A DNA stretch of 64,000 bases, from assembly GCA_964352735.1 (NCBI GenBank), contig CAYGTC010000002.1, forward strand, positions 62,001 through 126,000. The letters run 5' to 3'. The notes beneath the pieces are model-generated. The model had not been told where the DNA came from and ran no database searches. It saw only the letters and a program-made list of their open reading frames with translations. The position numbers and the translations under genes were made by a program. This DNA comes from NORP309 sp964352735 (GTDB taxonomy: Bacteria > Pseudomonadota > Gammaproteobacteria > Xanthomonadales > Marinicellaceae). Shown in pieces: positions 27,401-37,800 of the stretch (position 1 is the stretch's first letter; every line of letters begins with the position of its first letter).

Positions 27401-30400
27401 GGCAATACTAAACATTGTTCGACTTCATTGTCTTTCAAACAACATCTTTCAATTTCATCTGGTTCTATTCGAAAGCCCCTAATTTTCACTTGATGATCAC
27501 AACGGCCTATGAATTCGATATTACCATCATCATGCCAACGACCCAAATCACCGGTTCTGTAGAGTTTGCCAGTAATACCATCTGTTTTGGGGCTAAAGTG
27601 ATCATCAATAAACTGCTTAGCATTCAACTCGTCATGATTAAGATAACCCAAGGCTACACCATCACCACCTATACATATTTCTCCTTTTTGCTGAGGTGCA
27701 CACAGTTGTCCAAAGTGATCCACAACATAAATTTGAGTGTTGGCAAGGGGTTTACCTATTGGAAGTTTGCCATTAGCAACATCGGTAGCGTTGTATTGCC
27801 AAGCTGAAGAAAGAACGGTTGTTTCTGTTGGGCCATAGGCATTAATATAATGATGATTTTTTCCCCATGCTTGAATCAATGCTAAAGTGGGAGCAGCACC
27901 AGCAGTTAAAACTCTTAGGTTTCTGGATGTTGATTCCGGATCAAGATGCTGTAAATACTGAGGAGGAAATGCTGCAAATCTAACATCCTGTTGGTTTAAA
28001 TAAGCTTGCATTGCCTGGGGGTCGTTGATAATTTTATCTGTCACCATGTGAAGCGTAGTAGAGCTTAATAAACCGACAAAAACTTCAGCCATTGAAGCAT
28101 CAAAAGTATATGGAGCAAACTGTAATGATCCTTTACCAGCTTCTAACCAACCTTCATCAATAAGTGACTGGCATAAATTAACAAGGCTATGGTGAGCAAT
28201 AGAGACACCCTTTGGCGTGCCTGTTGTTCCAGACGTATAAATGACATAGGCTTCATCACTGCCCTTGACTTTAATATCACTGTCAATAACTTCGCCACAA
28301 GGGGGGATCTCATCACAAAAAATTGATTTCATTGTGGTTTGATGCAGACTCGTCTCATGTTGGCTATGAATAATAGCGTAAGAAATATCAGCATCATCAA
28401 GGATAAAATGCAGGCGATCTTTAGGGCAATCTAAAGCAACTGGCACATACACTGCACCGAGTTTCATGATGGCAAGCATTGAAGCAATAACATCAGAACC
28501 TTTTGGTAAACTAACGATCACCCTATTGCCGTGACGTACACCTTTATCAGCTAATGCCAACGCAATTGAATGAGCACGTTCATCCAATTCTTCATAATTG
28601 ATCTTTGTATCATCGAAAACAATGGCTGGCTGTTTTCTATGTTGAATCACACGTAGATGGAAAGCATCATATAAACTGATATTTTTTTCGTAACTTAAAG
28701 CAGTATTATTCCAATGGTGAATCGCGCGTTCTTTTTCTTGTGTTGACAAAAGACTTATATCGCTCAGCTTTAGGTTATTAGGTTCACATAAGCAAGTAAG
28801 AATATTGTTTAAATGTTGAAGAATAGATTTAATTGAAGCTTCTGAGTAAGTTTCACTTTGAAAAGCCAGTTTTATCTTGATTTTTTCACCAGGATAAATA
28901 ACCAAATTCAATGGCAAGTCGCTGCATTCAATGCCTTCTATATTACTAAAATGTGGCTGACCTTCATGTTGATGGTTAAGTACTTCAAGATCCAATGGGT
29001 AGTTTTCAAAGACTAATACGCTTTCAAATAGTCGATGATTACTGGGAACATCACTGAGTTGATGAATCTCCCCCAAAGACAAGTAAGCATAATCATTTGC
29101 CTTAACCGTTGATTCATGAATGTCTTTCAACCAACTACCAACACTTTGTTCTTTATTTACATATTGATATCGCACAGGAACTGTGTTAATAAATAAACCA
29201 ACCATTTTATCTGAGCCTATCAGTTCAGTAGGTCGTCCATTCACAGTTGTACCGAATAATACGCTCTCTTCACCACTGTATTTACTGAGCAATATTGACC
29301 AAGCACCCTGAAATACACTATTCAATGTAACTTCATGTTGTTGTGATAGTTTTGTCAATGCAGTGGTTAATTTACTGTCCAATTCTATTTCTTCAGCCAA
29401 CTGGCTATTGTTTTTCGTCAGTGCAACCTCCTCTATCCCAAGCCGAGTCGCACTACTAATGCTGCCCAAATAGTTTTTCCAATAGGATTGTGCTTCTGAC
29501 TTATCTATTTGGGTTAACCACGCAATGTAGTCTTGGTATTGATGTGTCTCGAGTAATGGCCTCTTATCATCATTTTGTAGTAATGCATATATTTCAAGCA
29601 ATTCATCTAATAACACAGATAAACACCAACCATCTAATAAAGCGTGATGGTGAGTCCAAATCAGGTGAGTACCACCTGTGGTGTCATTGACCCATGTAAA
29701 CTTCTGTGCAGGTCGTTCGTTAAAGTTAAACCCTTCGTTGCGTTCTGTTTCGGCAATTTCTCTCAAAACACTTTCTGTAGTTACTTGAGAATTTTCTAGA
29801 TTAACTTCACGCCAATCAATGGCGACATTACCTAATACAAGCTGTTTAGGTTGATCAGTATCAATATCTAAAAATAATGTTCTAAATATGGCATGGCGTT
29901 CTACAATGGTCTGCCAAGTCTGGCGCATGAGATTGCCATCAGCCTGATGAAATGAGAATGTGAGTTGAGTTACATAAATCGCACTTTCACTATCTCCTGT
30001 CATACTCTGGAACAATAAGCTTTGCTGCATCGAGGTCGCTGGATAAATGGCTTCAATGTTTTGATGCTTTTGTGATATGTCATTCAATTCATGCTGATTC
30101 AGCTTAGCTAAAGGAAAATCAGAAGGTGTATATTCAACTTTCGCTTTGTGGCAATGTTCAATGATCTTTTCAATATTATTTTGGTAATAACTTACTAACT
30201 TCTCTGCAGCTTCAGAATCTATTTGTAATTTATTGTAATCAAATGTAAAACGCAACTGTCCACCTTTAACCATGCCAGTAACTCTCAATGGGTGGCTTCT
30301 GTTAATTGCATCACCAATAGGGTTACCGCAATGATCCAGACTGTATTGTAATGTTTCGTTGTTTTTTTCAGCCTGATTATCAAGTTGACCCAAATAATTA

Positions 30401-33400
30401 AAGACAATTGGTGAGGTACTTTCTTCTTGAGGATTTGAGCAAGCACCAGTTAAACATTGCATCATTCCATAGCCAATACCATTATTGGGTATGTTTGCGA
30501 TTTGCTCTTTGTTATACTTAATAATTTCGCCAAAATCACTCTGTTTCGGTTTCAGATAAACTGGAAACATTGATGTAAACCAGCCTACGGTTTCTGACAC
30601 ATCTATCTCTTGAGTGAAAGGTTCTCTGCCATGTCCTTCCAAATCAATAACGTATGTGCTTAGAGCTTGGTTATCCATACCATTCATTGAATCTAGACTG
30701 CATACTAATGCACTCAACAATAGGTCGTTGATCTTAGTGTGGTATGCGGTATGACAGCTGGTTAATAACGCTATTGTTTGTTTTTTGGAGAAAACAAGTT
30801 CCTTAGCAACAGTATTCTTTTCTTGTATATCCTTAACGTCAGTATCAATAAAGTTAAGATATGCTGTTTCAGTTTGGCATTGTTTTTGCCAATAAAACTG
30901 TTCATCTTTGAACTCAGGACTATTGACAACTTGCTGTAGATGCGTGGCCCACGATTGAAATGAATGTGTTTTAGCTATGGTAGGTTTTTCTTGAGTGTTT
31001 GCTTTTAGACAGCGTTCAAAATCACGTATCAATATCCTCCACGAAACACCATCAACAATAAGGTGATGCATCAGCCACAATAGACGTGTCTCTTGATTTG
31101 TTCTGATTACTAGCCAACGAAAAGTATCGCCTGTTTCAATATTTAAAGAAGCCTGCGCATCATTAGCCATCACCTCACATTGTCGATCAAGTTCTGCTTC
31201 TGTCAAGTGAGAAACATCCATTTCCTGAATTGCAAACGATACATCTGAATGCCCTTTATTATGGTAATGGGCTCGCCATTCATTATTGTTTGCTTTGCTA
31301 AATTGCAAACGCATCACATCGTGCTTTTCTATCAACCACGTTAATATTTCATTGAATTTATCAACACTTAATGTTTTATCTAAGTGAAGCATAATATGCT
31401 GATTAAAATGATTAAATTCTTTTCCAGCGGTGTTAAAAAATGTCCTTTGAATTGGTATGAGTTGTTGTTCACCTTCGCTTTTATGCGTATTAATGGTGTC
31501 CGATGAAACTTCTACTAAATTTGCCAAATTTCGAATCGTTTTGGCTTCAAAAATCTTTTTAACTGCGAAATTCAAGCCTTGCTCTCTTGCCCTGCTAACA
31601 ACTTGAATGGCCAATATAGAGTCACCCCCAATGGCAAAGAAGTTATCATTCACACTGATAGAGTCAACGCCCAATAAGTCTTGCCAAATAGATACCAACA
31701 ATGCCTCTGTTGTATTTTCGGGCTGAATAATCTCTTCTACATTTTGTGCTGATAAATTTGGTTCTGGAAGCTTATTGCGGTCAACCTTACCACTTTTATT
31801 AAGTGGCATTTGTTCCATCAACACAAAGTGCGATGGCACCATATAATCAGGAAGATGAGCACTTATGTGTTGAGCTAATGTCTGTTTGAGGTCTGAAGAA
31901 TCATGCTCATTTAGCTGTTCTCCCAAAGCAACATAACCCACCAATTGTTTATTATTTTTACCAGTTTCTTTGGCCAATATTCGAGCTTGTTTGACCAAAG
32001 GATGTCGTGACAAAACTGTATCTATTTCACCTAGCTCTATTCGAAAACCTCGTATTTTGACTTGATCATCCAGTCTACCTAAAAATTCAATTGAACCATT
32101 TTCTTTCCAACAAACTAAATCTCCTGTTTTGTATAGCTTTTCTTTGCTGTTCTCAACAGTAGATAATAATGATGCGAAAGGGTTATCGATAAACTTATCC
32201 CGAGTCAATTCAAGTTGATTAAGATAACCTCTGGAGACATGATCTCCACCAACCCACATTTCACCAGGCACACCTAGTGGTTGCAACATACCATGCCTAT
32301 TAACGACATAGGCTGTTGAATTATTGATGGGTATTCCAATTGGAACGGATTTTGCATCATCCAAGTCTATTGATGGATCAATCCGATTGCAGACACAAAA
32401 AGTAGTACTTTCAGTTGGCCCATAACCATTAACTACACAAAGTTCAGGATTTGATTTTCTCGCCAACTCAATATGTTCAATCGATAGGGCTTCGCCACCA
32501 ACAACCAATTGTTTTAAACTTGAAAACATGTCAGGTTTGCTTTGTACATGCTGATTAAACAAGGGTGATGTCAGCCACATCGTTGTGATATTTCGTGTTT
32601 GAATAACTTCGCCGAGTAATTCTGAATCGAGTAAAACATCTTGATTAACAATGCTTAATGTCGCACCATTTAGTAAACTTCCCCATACCTCATATGTTGT
32701 TACATCAAATATAGGCGCACTAGTTAGCAGAACTTTGTCAGATGAAGTTATTGGTGCATAATCGATGTCTTTAACTAGGCAGACAATCGATTTTTGTTCA
32801 ACCATTACACCTTTTGGCTTACCTGTAGAACCTGATGTATAAAGAATATAAGCCATCTGATTTGTGCTAAAAACATTAGGTACCATGTCTTTTGTATCAG
32901 AGATATAGCTGGATGAATCATTAAGTAACAAGAATTTATCTGTGTATTCTTGAGGCAAAGCAGTCATCATGGCTTGATTCTGAATCAAAACAAGTGAGCA
33001 ATTTGAGTCGCAGAGGATAGTTTGTATACGATCCTTGGGGTATTTTCCATCAAGTGGCAGATAGGGAAAACCTAACTTGCATAGGGCCAACATAGCTACA
33101 ACACCATCAGTACTGCGCTCACTTAAAATGGCAACAACGTTTTCTGAATTTTTACTATCAACTTGCAAATAAATCGCATTCGCCAATTGTTCTGCTTTTT
33201 TCTGAAGTTCAAAAAAAGTAATAGAGACATTATTTTCTTTCTGCCAAAGAGCCACTTTATTGGCATGCTGATATACTTGTTCCTTAAATAATGCCCAAAG
33301 ATCTTTGTCTGGATAATCTGTTTGGGTTTTATTCCAATTGACTATGGCCTGTTTTTCTGTGTCCAACAATAGAGGCAAAGTTACTATAGCTTTGTCTGTT

Positions 33401-34845
33401 TGCTCAACAATTGTATCTATAAACTTGGCAAAATATTGAGCAATTCGCTCAATGGTTTTATGAGAGTATATATCAGTTGCATACTCCCAACAAATTTCCA
33501 ATGCTTGCTCACCATATTGAAGAACATCTTCAATATTTAAAGTGAGATCAAATTTGCTGGTAATCGTTTTGGTCGAGAGTTGTTCAACATCAACACCTGG
33601 CAATTCTATGGCCTTTTCCTCATTATTATTATAAGCCAACACCACCTGAAATATTGGGGTGATATTGGTTGCCCTGTCTGTTTTAAGTTCATCTACAAGT
33701 TTTTCAAAAGGAAGCTGCTGATTCGCAAAAGCTTGTAATAAACAATTCCTACTTTTGACCAGCACATCAGCAAAACTATCACTATCTGAAAGCTTCAATC
33801 GTAATGGCAAACTGTTCACAAAAAAGCCTACCATTTTTGCGACTTCTTTTTGTTCCCGATTAGCAATAGGGATTCCTATTACGATGTCATTTTGACCTGT
33901 GAATCGTTGAAGTAAGCAAGTAAGTATACTGTGCAATACCATGAATTTACTGACACGATACTGCTGAGACAATTGAGTGATCACTTGGTGTTGTTTACTA
34001 CTTAACAATTGATGATAATTATCTCCTTGATAAGATGAAACCTCAGGCCTGTCTTTATCTGTAGGAAAAGTAGATATCGATGGTGCATCTTGTAATTTTT
34101 CATACCAGTAAGCCAATTGTAGGTCTACGATTAATTTCTCATTTTGAGTCTGCCAGATGGCGTAGTCTTTATATTGCAATTCAGATTCATTCGAGCTAAA
34201 ATCTATTGTTTCACCTTGAACATGATTTTTATAAAATTGCGATAATTGTTCATTGATGATACCAATTGACCAACCATCAGCAGCAATGTGGTGAGTCGAT
34301 AGAATAAGAAAATACCAATCTGATATAACCTCAATCAAAGTTGCTCTGAATAGAATATCATGCTCAAGATCGAATGGTTTATTAAGCTCCTGTTGACGAT
34401 AGCCATCGATAAGAATATTAATGTCTTGAGACATATCTGTGTGAACAATATGCTCAAAATTAAGGGCTACATCACTGACAATATGCTGATATGGTTTACC
34501 TGAACTCGATGTCTTATACTGGGTTCTTAAAACTTCATTACTGATTAATATGTCATTTAATGCCGCTTTAAGATGGTCAATATCAAGCTGCCCTTTAAGC
34601 TGTAAAGCTGTTGACATAACATAAGGCAGACTTCCATCGTCAATTTGATCAACAGTCCACAATCGTTTCTGTGATAATGATAAAGGAATATTGCCTTGTG
34701 CAGGTTGTTTCGTTACCACTGAAGTTAACAGTTGTTGTTCCGTTGTTTTTGGCTTAGTAGCAGCTTTATTTTTTTCCTTAAGCAGTTTTCTTAATAATGC
34801 TTGCTTTTCCTTCTTTGAAAGTGCTTCTTTAGTTACTTCATTCAT
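24400..34845 (-). CDS. Two-module NRPS fused to an ABC exporter ATPase (docking-C-A-PCP-E-C-A-PCP-Cterm-ABC)
   Basis: A 3481-residue protein. Order: N-terminal docking helix (residues 1-25); C domain with intact HHIAADG (His 185-186); A domain with core motif YTSGSTGKPKG; PCP (Ser 1076 in IGGDSI); E domain with MHHLIVDGVSW (His 1260-1261), EGHGRE and NYLGQLD; C domain HHALLDG (1733-1734); A domain; PCP (Ser 2596 in SGGNSI). Next is a divergent condensation-like domain, about 2630-3160, in which HHxxxDG reads DHLISDE (His 2872). Last is a full ABC ATPase, 3167-3481, with GPNGAGKT, ELSGGQKQRL and FLDEPTSALD. There is no thioesterase. GrsA-aligned pocket residues read DVYWVGGTF (first A) and DAAALAAVL (second). 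The first resembles Val-type pockets; the second residue is undetermined. An in-frame ATG at 25347 could also start the ATPase alone. Confidence 0.93.
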   Translation of the reverse strand: MNEVTKEALSKKEKQALLRKLLKEKNKAATKPKTTEQQLLTSVVTKQPAQGNIPLSLSQKRLWTVDQIDDGSLPYVMSTALQLKGQLDIDHLKAALNDILISNEVLRTQYKTSSSGKPYQHIVSDVALNFEHIVHTDMSQDINILIDGYRQQELNKPFDLEHDILFRATLIEVISDWYFLILSTHHIAADGWSIGIINEQLSQFYKNHVQGETIDFSSNESELQYKDYAIWQTQNEKLIVDLQLAYWYEKLQDAPSISTFPTDKDRPEVSSYQGDNYHQLLSSKQHQVITQLSQQYRVSKFMVLHSILTCLLQRFTGQNDIVIGIPIANREQKEVAKMVGFFVNSLPLRLKLSDSDSFADVLVKSRNCLLQAFANQQLPFEKLVDELKTDRATNITPIFQVVLAYNNNEEKAIELPGVDVEQLSTKTITSKFDLTLNIEDVLQYGEQALEICWEYATDIYSHKTIERIAQYFAKFIDTIVEQTDKAIVTLPLLLDTEKQAIVNWNKTQTDYPDKDLWALFKEQVYQHANKVALWQKENNVSITFFELQKKAEQLANAIYLQVDSKNSENVVAILSERSTDGVVAMLALCKLGFPYLPLDGKYPKDRIQTILCDSNCSLVLIQNQAMMTALPQEYTDKFLLLNDSSSYISDTKDMVPNVFSTNQMAYILYTSGSTGKPKGVMVEQKSIVCLVKDIDYAPITSSDKVLLTSAPIFDVTTYEVWGSLLNGATLSIVNQDVLLDSELLGEVIQTRNITTMWLTSPLFNQHVQSKPDMFSSLKQLVVGGEALSIEHIELARKSNPELCVVNGYGPTESTTFCVCNRIDPSIDLDDAKSVPIGIPINNSTAYVVNRHGMLQPLGVPGEMWVGGDHVSRGYLNQLELTRDKFIDNPFASLLSTVENSKEKLYKTGDLVCWKENGSIEFLGRLDDQVKIRGFRIELGEIDTVLSRHPLVKQARILAKETGKNNKQLVGYVALGEQLNEHDSSDLKQTLAQHISAHLPDYMVPSHFVLMEQMPLNKSGKVDRNKLPEPNLSAQNVEEIIQPENTTEALLVSIWQDLLGVDSISVNDNFFAIGGDSILAIQVVSRAREQGLNFAVKKIFEAKTIRNLANLVEVSSDTINTHKSEGEQQLIPIQRTFFNTAGKEFNHFNQHIMLHLDKTLSVDKFNEILTWLIEKHDVMRLQFSKANNNEWRAHYHNKGHSDVSFAIQEMDVSHLTEAELDRQCEVMANDAQASLNIETGDTFRWLVIRTNQETRLLWLMHHLIVDGVSWRILIRDFERCLKANTQEKPTIAKTHSFQSWATHLQQVVNSPEFKDEQFYWQKQCQTETAYLNFIDTDVKDIQEKNTVAKELVFSKKQTIALLTSCHTAYHTKINDLLLSALVCSLDSMNGMDNQALSTYVIDLEGHGREPFTQEIDVSETVGWFTSMFPVYLKPKQSDFGEIIKYNKEQIANIPNNGIGYGMMQCLTGACSNPQEESTSPIVFNYLGQLDNQAEKNNETLQYSLDHCGNPIGDAINRSHPLRVTGMVKGGQLRFTFDYNKLQIDSEAAEKLVSYYQNNIEKIIEHCHKAKVEYTPSDFPLAKLNQHELNDISQKHQNIEAIYPATSMQQSLLFQSMTGDSESAIYVTQLTFSFHQADGNLMRQTWQTIVERHAIFRTLFLDIDTDQPKQLVLGNVAIDWREVNLENSQVTTESVLREIAETERNEGFNFNERPAQKFTWVNDTTGGTHLIWTHHHALLDGWCLSVLLDELLEIYALLQNDDKRPLLETHQYQDYIAWLTQIDKSEAQSYWKNYLGSISSATRLGIEEVALTKNNSQLAEEIELDSKLTTALTKLSQQHEVTLNSVFQGAWSILLSKYSGEESVLFGTTVNGRPTELIGSDKMVGLFINTVPVRYQYVNKEQSVGSWLKDIHESTVKANDYAYLSLGEIHQLSDVPSNHRLFESVLVFENYPLDLEVLNHQHEGQPHFSNIEGIECSDLPLNLVIYPGEKIKIKLAFQSETYSEASIKSILQHLNNILTCLCEPNNLKLSDISLLSTQEKERAIHHWNNTALSYEKNISLYDAFHLRVIQHRKQPAIVFDDTKINYEELDERAHSIALALADKGVRHGNRVIVSLPKGSDVIASMLAIMKLGAVYVPVALDCPKDRLHFILDDADISYAIIHSQHETSLHQTTMKSIFCDEIPPCGEVIDSDIKVKGSDEAYVIYTSGTTGTPKGVSIAHHSLVNLCQSLIDEGWLEAGKGSLQFAPYTFDASMAEVFVGLLSSTTLHMVTDKIINDPQAMQAYLNQQDVRFAAFPPQYLQHLDPESTSRNLRVLTAGAAPTLALIQAWGKNHHYINAYGPTETTVLSSAWQYNATDVANGKLPIGKPLANTQIYVVDHFGQLCAPQQKGEICIGGDGVALGYLNHDELNAKQFIDDHFSPKTDGITGKLYRTGDLGRWHDDGNIEFIGRCDHQVKIRGFRIEPDEIERCCLKDNEVEQCLVLPKPDQFGDLMLVAYIHTQIHQDVIVERLKTQIKDSLPPYMMPSHFVVLSEFPMTNNGKIDRKALDAVQFEKVSDELDLEADVTEQEEQLLQIWRQYLSNESLQVNDDFFESGGNSILLLRMMKPMQLAGFDISVNDFYQRRTVRKCCELFVRSSDAILETWKDRNVQFDIITYMERGERTDFWLMQESEDYTLQEMEQFFASMDGPSLPDHICFVSDINKARHLFATNGKQALSGWVAPYEKTIRKKLSKELSVFQQQYTSCPTSESIAFTPMQESMTEWEDRTVFELIAIYGWYSPEVLKDAYFKLVEEHELLRSKNYKNRRWSVISLENFDVDIPYLDIRFLDGYAQNKLILGLATDLQNWRKTSNLPYVGCWVSISDTKHYFMMLNDHLISDESSSLAIKAKLNQILHNKPQLSGRNFSSYVKHLESGITKKNAQYVKDEFGTIKVAEAKKITEGMLLKRKKLPIQRTLLRIPLDSKKSALEQSFVIFRKFVAYILGVNEFCMVMNHFGRQLEGENDFHQVGLFLDKIPFVVNQRSNLEAINLKVNELGEKGINFIGLAEHGLLNESQCMPALSNEVLFNYQGDQQKDPMVQQWFSRLNLRKILKKFNGIVFEARQLGRELSIHCIFRGKKREPEALLRLIDGARFADRMLDVKFYQQTYWQRIKSVARDSLYKQLKSQDINMINDIQVENVRKSFGDFEAVKGVSFTVEKGKCFGILGPNGAGKTTLLGMIEGIESIDSGKIKVLGMDIKKELKKIQPHIGVQLQQNNYFQFLTVEEMLVFYRDLRSATSGQNKGMSIDELLDKLSLTDKRKSLVEELSGGQKQRLTIAIAMLDDPSIVFLDEPTSALDPQTRRYTWEFIEQLKESGDKTIIITTHYMEEAERVCDELLIMNEGKVIAQGSPSELISGLNAHYDLSVLIGKGNVNDNEINALTGVTNIHWGVDRKELTISTTESAATLKELLDYSEGNDIELLQFHIERPSLEDVFISSTGAELRE
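25345..25357 (-). promoter_or_regulatory. Internal start codon with ribosome site at the head of the fused ATPase
   Basis: Within the fusion gene, leftward, AGGA stands seven bases before an in-frame ATG at 25347. That Met is exactly where a free exporter ATPase would begin (MINDIQVENVRKSFGD). The site could produce a separate 315-residue ATPase in addition to the fusion protein, or be a relic of a once separate gene. Confidence 0.5.
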
Positions 34846-34856
34846 ATTTCCAACCT

Positions 34857-37800
34857 TTATTGTGCATTTAGCTGCTCTAAGTATTGATCTAACTCTTCTT
34901 CGCTTAGATCTTCTATATCAATATCTTCCATAATCATTGTGTCATTGACCTCCGAGTCGATAAGCGATGCCAACTCACGAAAACTTGCTGCATTAAATAT
35001 TGCATCCACATTGAGGTCTATATTGAATTGTTGCGTTATTTCTGCAATGAATTTAACTGCATCGAGAGAGGTTCCTCCTAACCAGAAAAAATCTGCTTCA
35101 ATATTTCTACAGGGGTAGCCCAATATACCACTCATCATATTAAGCAGTGTCTGTTCTGTTTCACTGCTTGGGCTAATATTTTCAATTTGTACTTGAGAAA
35201 AGTCTGGATCAGGTAATTGATTTCGAGCAACTTTACCATTTTGATTTAATGGCATTTTTTCAAGAGGTACAAAAACAGCTGGCACCATATAATCTGGTAG
35301 ATGTTGGGATGTATAGAACTTTAATTCACCATCTAATTCAACGGTGTTAATGCTTTGAAACTGAGCACCCAATGCAACATAGGCGACGAGTTTTTTTGAA
35401 CCTTGACTATCCTGTTTTACCAATACTCTGGCTTCCTCAACACTTGGATGCTGAGTTATGTGATTCTCAATTTCACCAGGCTCTACACGGAAACCTCGGA
35501 TTTTTACCTGATCATCAGCACGACCAATGAACTCGATAACACCGTCTTGTGTCCAACAAACATGATCACCAGTTTTATATAGTTGGGCATTATATAATTC
35601 ATTAAAACTATCCTTGACGAATTTTTGCCGCGTTAATTCCATATGATTTAGGTAACCTTTTGCTACACCATCACCACCAACCCATAGCTCTCCTGGAAAG
35701 CCTACAGGCAACCTCTGCCCCGCATCATTGACAACATAAGCAGTTGAATTTTGGATGGGTCGCCCTATGGGTATATTTGTCATCTTGTCAATTTCACTGC
35801 TCGCCTCAATTCTATAACACACTGAAAAAGTAGTATTTTCCGTAGGGCCATAACCATTAATAATACAGAGTTCTGAATTAGACTGTTTAGCTAATTTAAC
35901 ATGTTCAACTGAAAGTGCATCGCCTCCTACTAATAACTGTTTCAGTGTAGAAAACATATCAGGCTTTTGCGTCACATGCTGATTGAATAATGGTGATGTC
36001 AACCACATGGTCGATATGTTCCTTTCTTTTAAAACAAGGGATAATTGTTCAGTGTTTAGCAGCACATTTTCTTCAACAATGCTTAAACTACCACCATTCA
36101 GTAAACTGCCCCAGATTTCATAGGTTGTGGCATCAAAAACCGGAGCTCCTGTTAGTAAAATATGCTCATTATTATTTAAAGGTGCATAATCACAATTTTT
36201 TACCAGACGCACAATGGCTTTCTGTTCAACAAGCACACCTTTTGGTTTACCAGTCGATCCAGAAGTATACATCACATATGCTAATTGTTCTTGAGATCTG
36301 TTTGAAGCAGGAATCTCGGTGAAGTTTATTACATCGATTTCATCATCCAAACTCATTGTGTGAAATGAGCCTTCAGGTAAATTAGACTGTGCTTTTTCGT
36401 TTTGTGCCAATACCAAAGAACAATCAGTATCTTGTAACATGTGTTGTATTCTATCTAAGGGATATTTAGCATCTAATGGTAAATAAGCTTTTCCAAGCCT
36501 GACTAATGCCAATATTGCAATCACCAGCTCAACAGAACGATCTGAAATAATGCCTACAATAGCGCTATCATTTGTTGATTCGGTAAAATGTTTACTGATT
36601 CTACTAGACAACTTTTCAGCTTTTTCTTTAAGTTGCTGATAGGAATAACTGATGGTTGTATCTGCTACTTTCTGCCACAATGCTTCTTTATTTGCATTAC
36701 TATTGGCTTGTTTTTCAAACAATTGCCATAAGTCTTCATTTGGATAATCTCTATTTGTATCATTCCATTGGGATAGTAATTTTTGACTTTCTTCCCCATA
36801 CAAATGTGTTGGAATATTCCAACTTGTCTGTTGGCTACTGATAAATTGCTTTAAACAACATTGATAAACATCGATTATTTGTCTGATTGCAAAATCATTA
36901 AATAAATCTGGGTTATAACCAAGTCTTAAACCAAATGTGCCTTGTTGTTCAATGACACTGAAATTTAATGCAGCATTTGTTGCTTCATAGCCGCCAATGA
37001 GTTGAGGCTTTTCTTTCGATTCTGACCTCAGATAATCATCTGATTCAATATTGAACAATGTTTCAAAAAGTTCGTTTCCGGCCGTTTCTTTGGTTAATGC
37101 TTGTATTTTCGAAAGTGGAAATACAGAGACTTCACGCATCTCTGACAAAGATCGATTAACCATTTTTAAAATATCGTTAAGGCTTTGACCTATATCAATA
37201 TTTAATATCATTGGCAATGTATTAACACAACAACCGGTAATGGTGCCCACTCCATCAATGGACTCCACCCTACCACTTTGCAATACACCAAAACGAACCT
37301 GATTGATACCACCTACATAACGTAAAGCATAAGCATAAGCCGCCATCCAAACTGAGTTGATTGTTACACCAGATGTCTTAGCCAGCTCTTTTATAGCATT
37401 GACGGTATTTTGCTCAATTTCTGATGTGGCAAGATGCATGGCAGCAGGCTGCTTAGCTGAAGAGCTGACTTGACTGCTCAAACGACAAAAATCTTCTTGC
37501 CATGGCCGTTCTAACCAGTATTGTTGCGCCGTGTTATCTTGAGCGATTTTTTGTTGTTCTTTAACAATGGCTTCCATGGTATTAACTGGCGCACTTGCTC
37601 CAGTTGATGTTTCTTTTAATTGGTAACGGTACTCTTTAAACAATGCATCAAAAAGTAAGTTGATGGACCAGCCATCATGATTAAGATGATGAATTGAAAA
37701 CAACACGATGAAACGTTCACTTTCATCGTGAATGACATCAATTGTTATCGATGGTTCGCCTACTACTTTTACAATGTTTTTCTTTGCTGTGCTGATTAAT

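Noticed and set aside
27415..27807. Rightward open frame of 130 codons within the NRPS
   Set aside because: It is antisense to an adenylation domain and has no recognisable features; long antisense frames are common in such genes.
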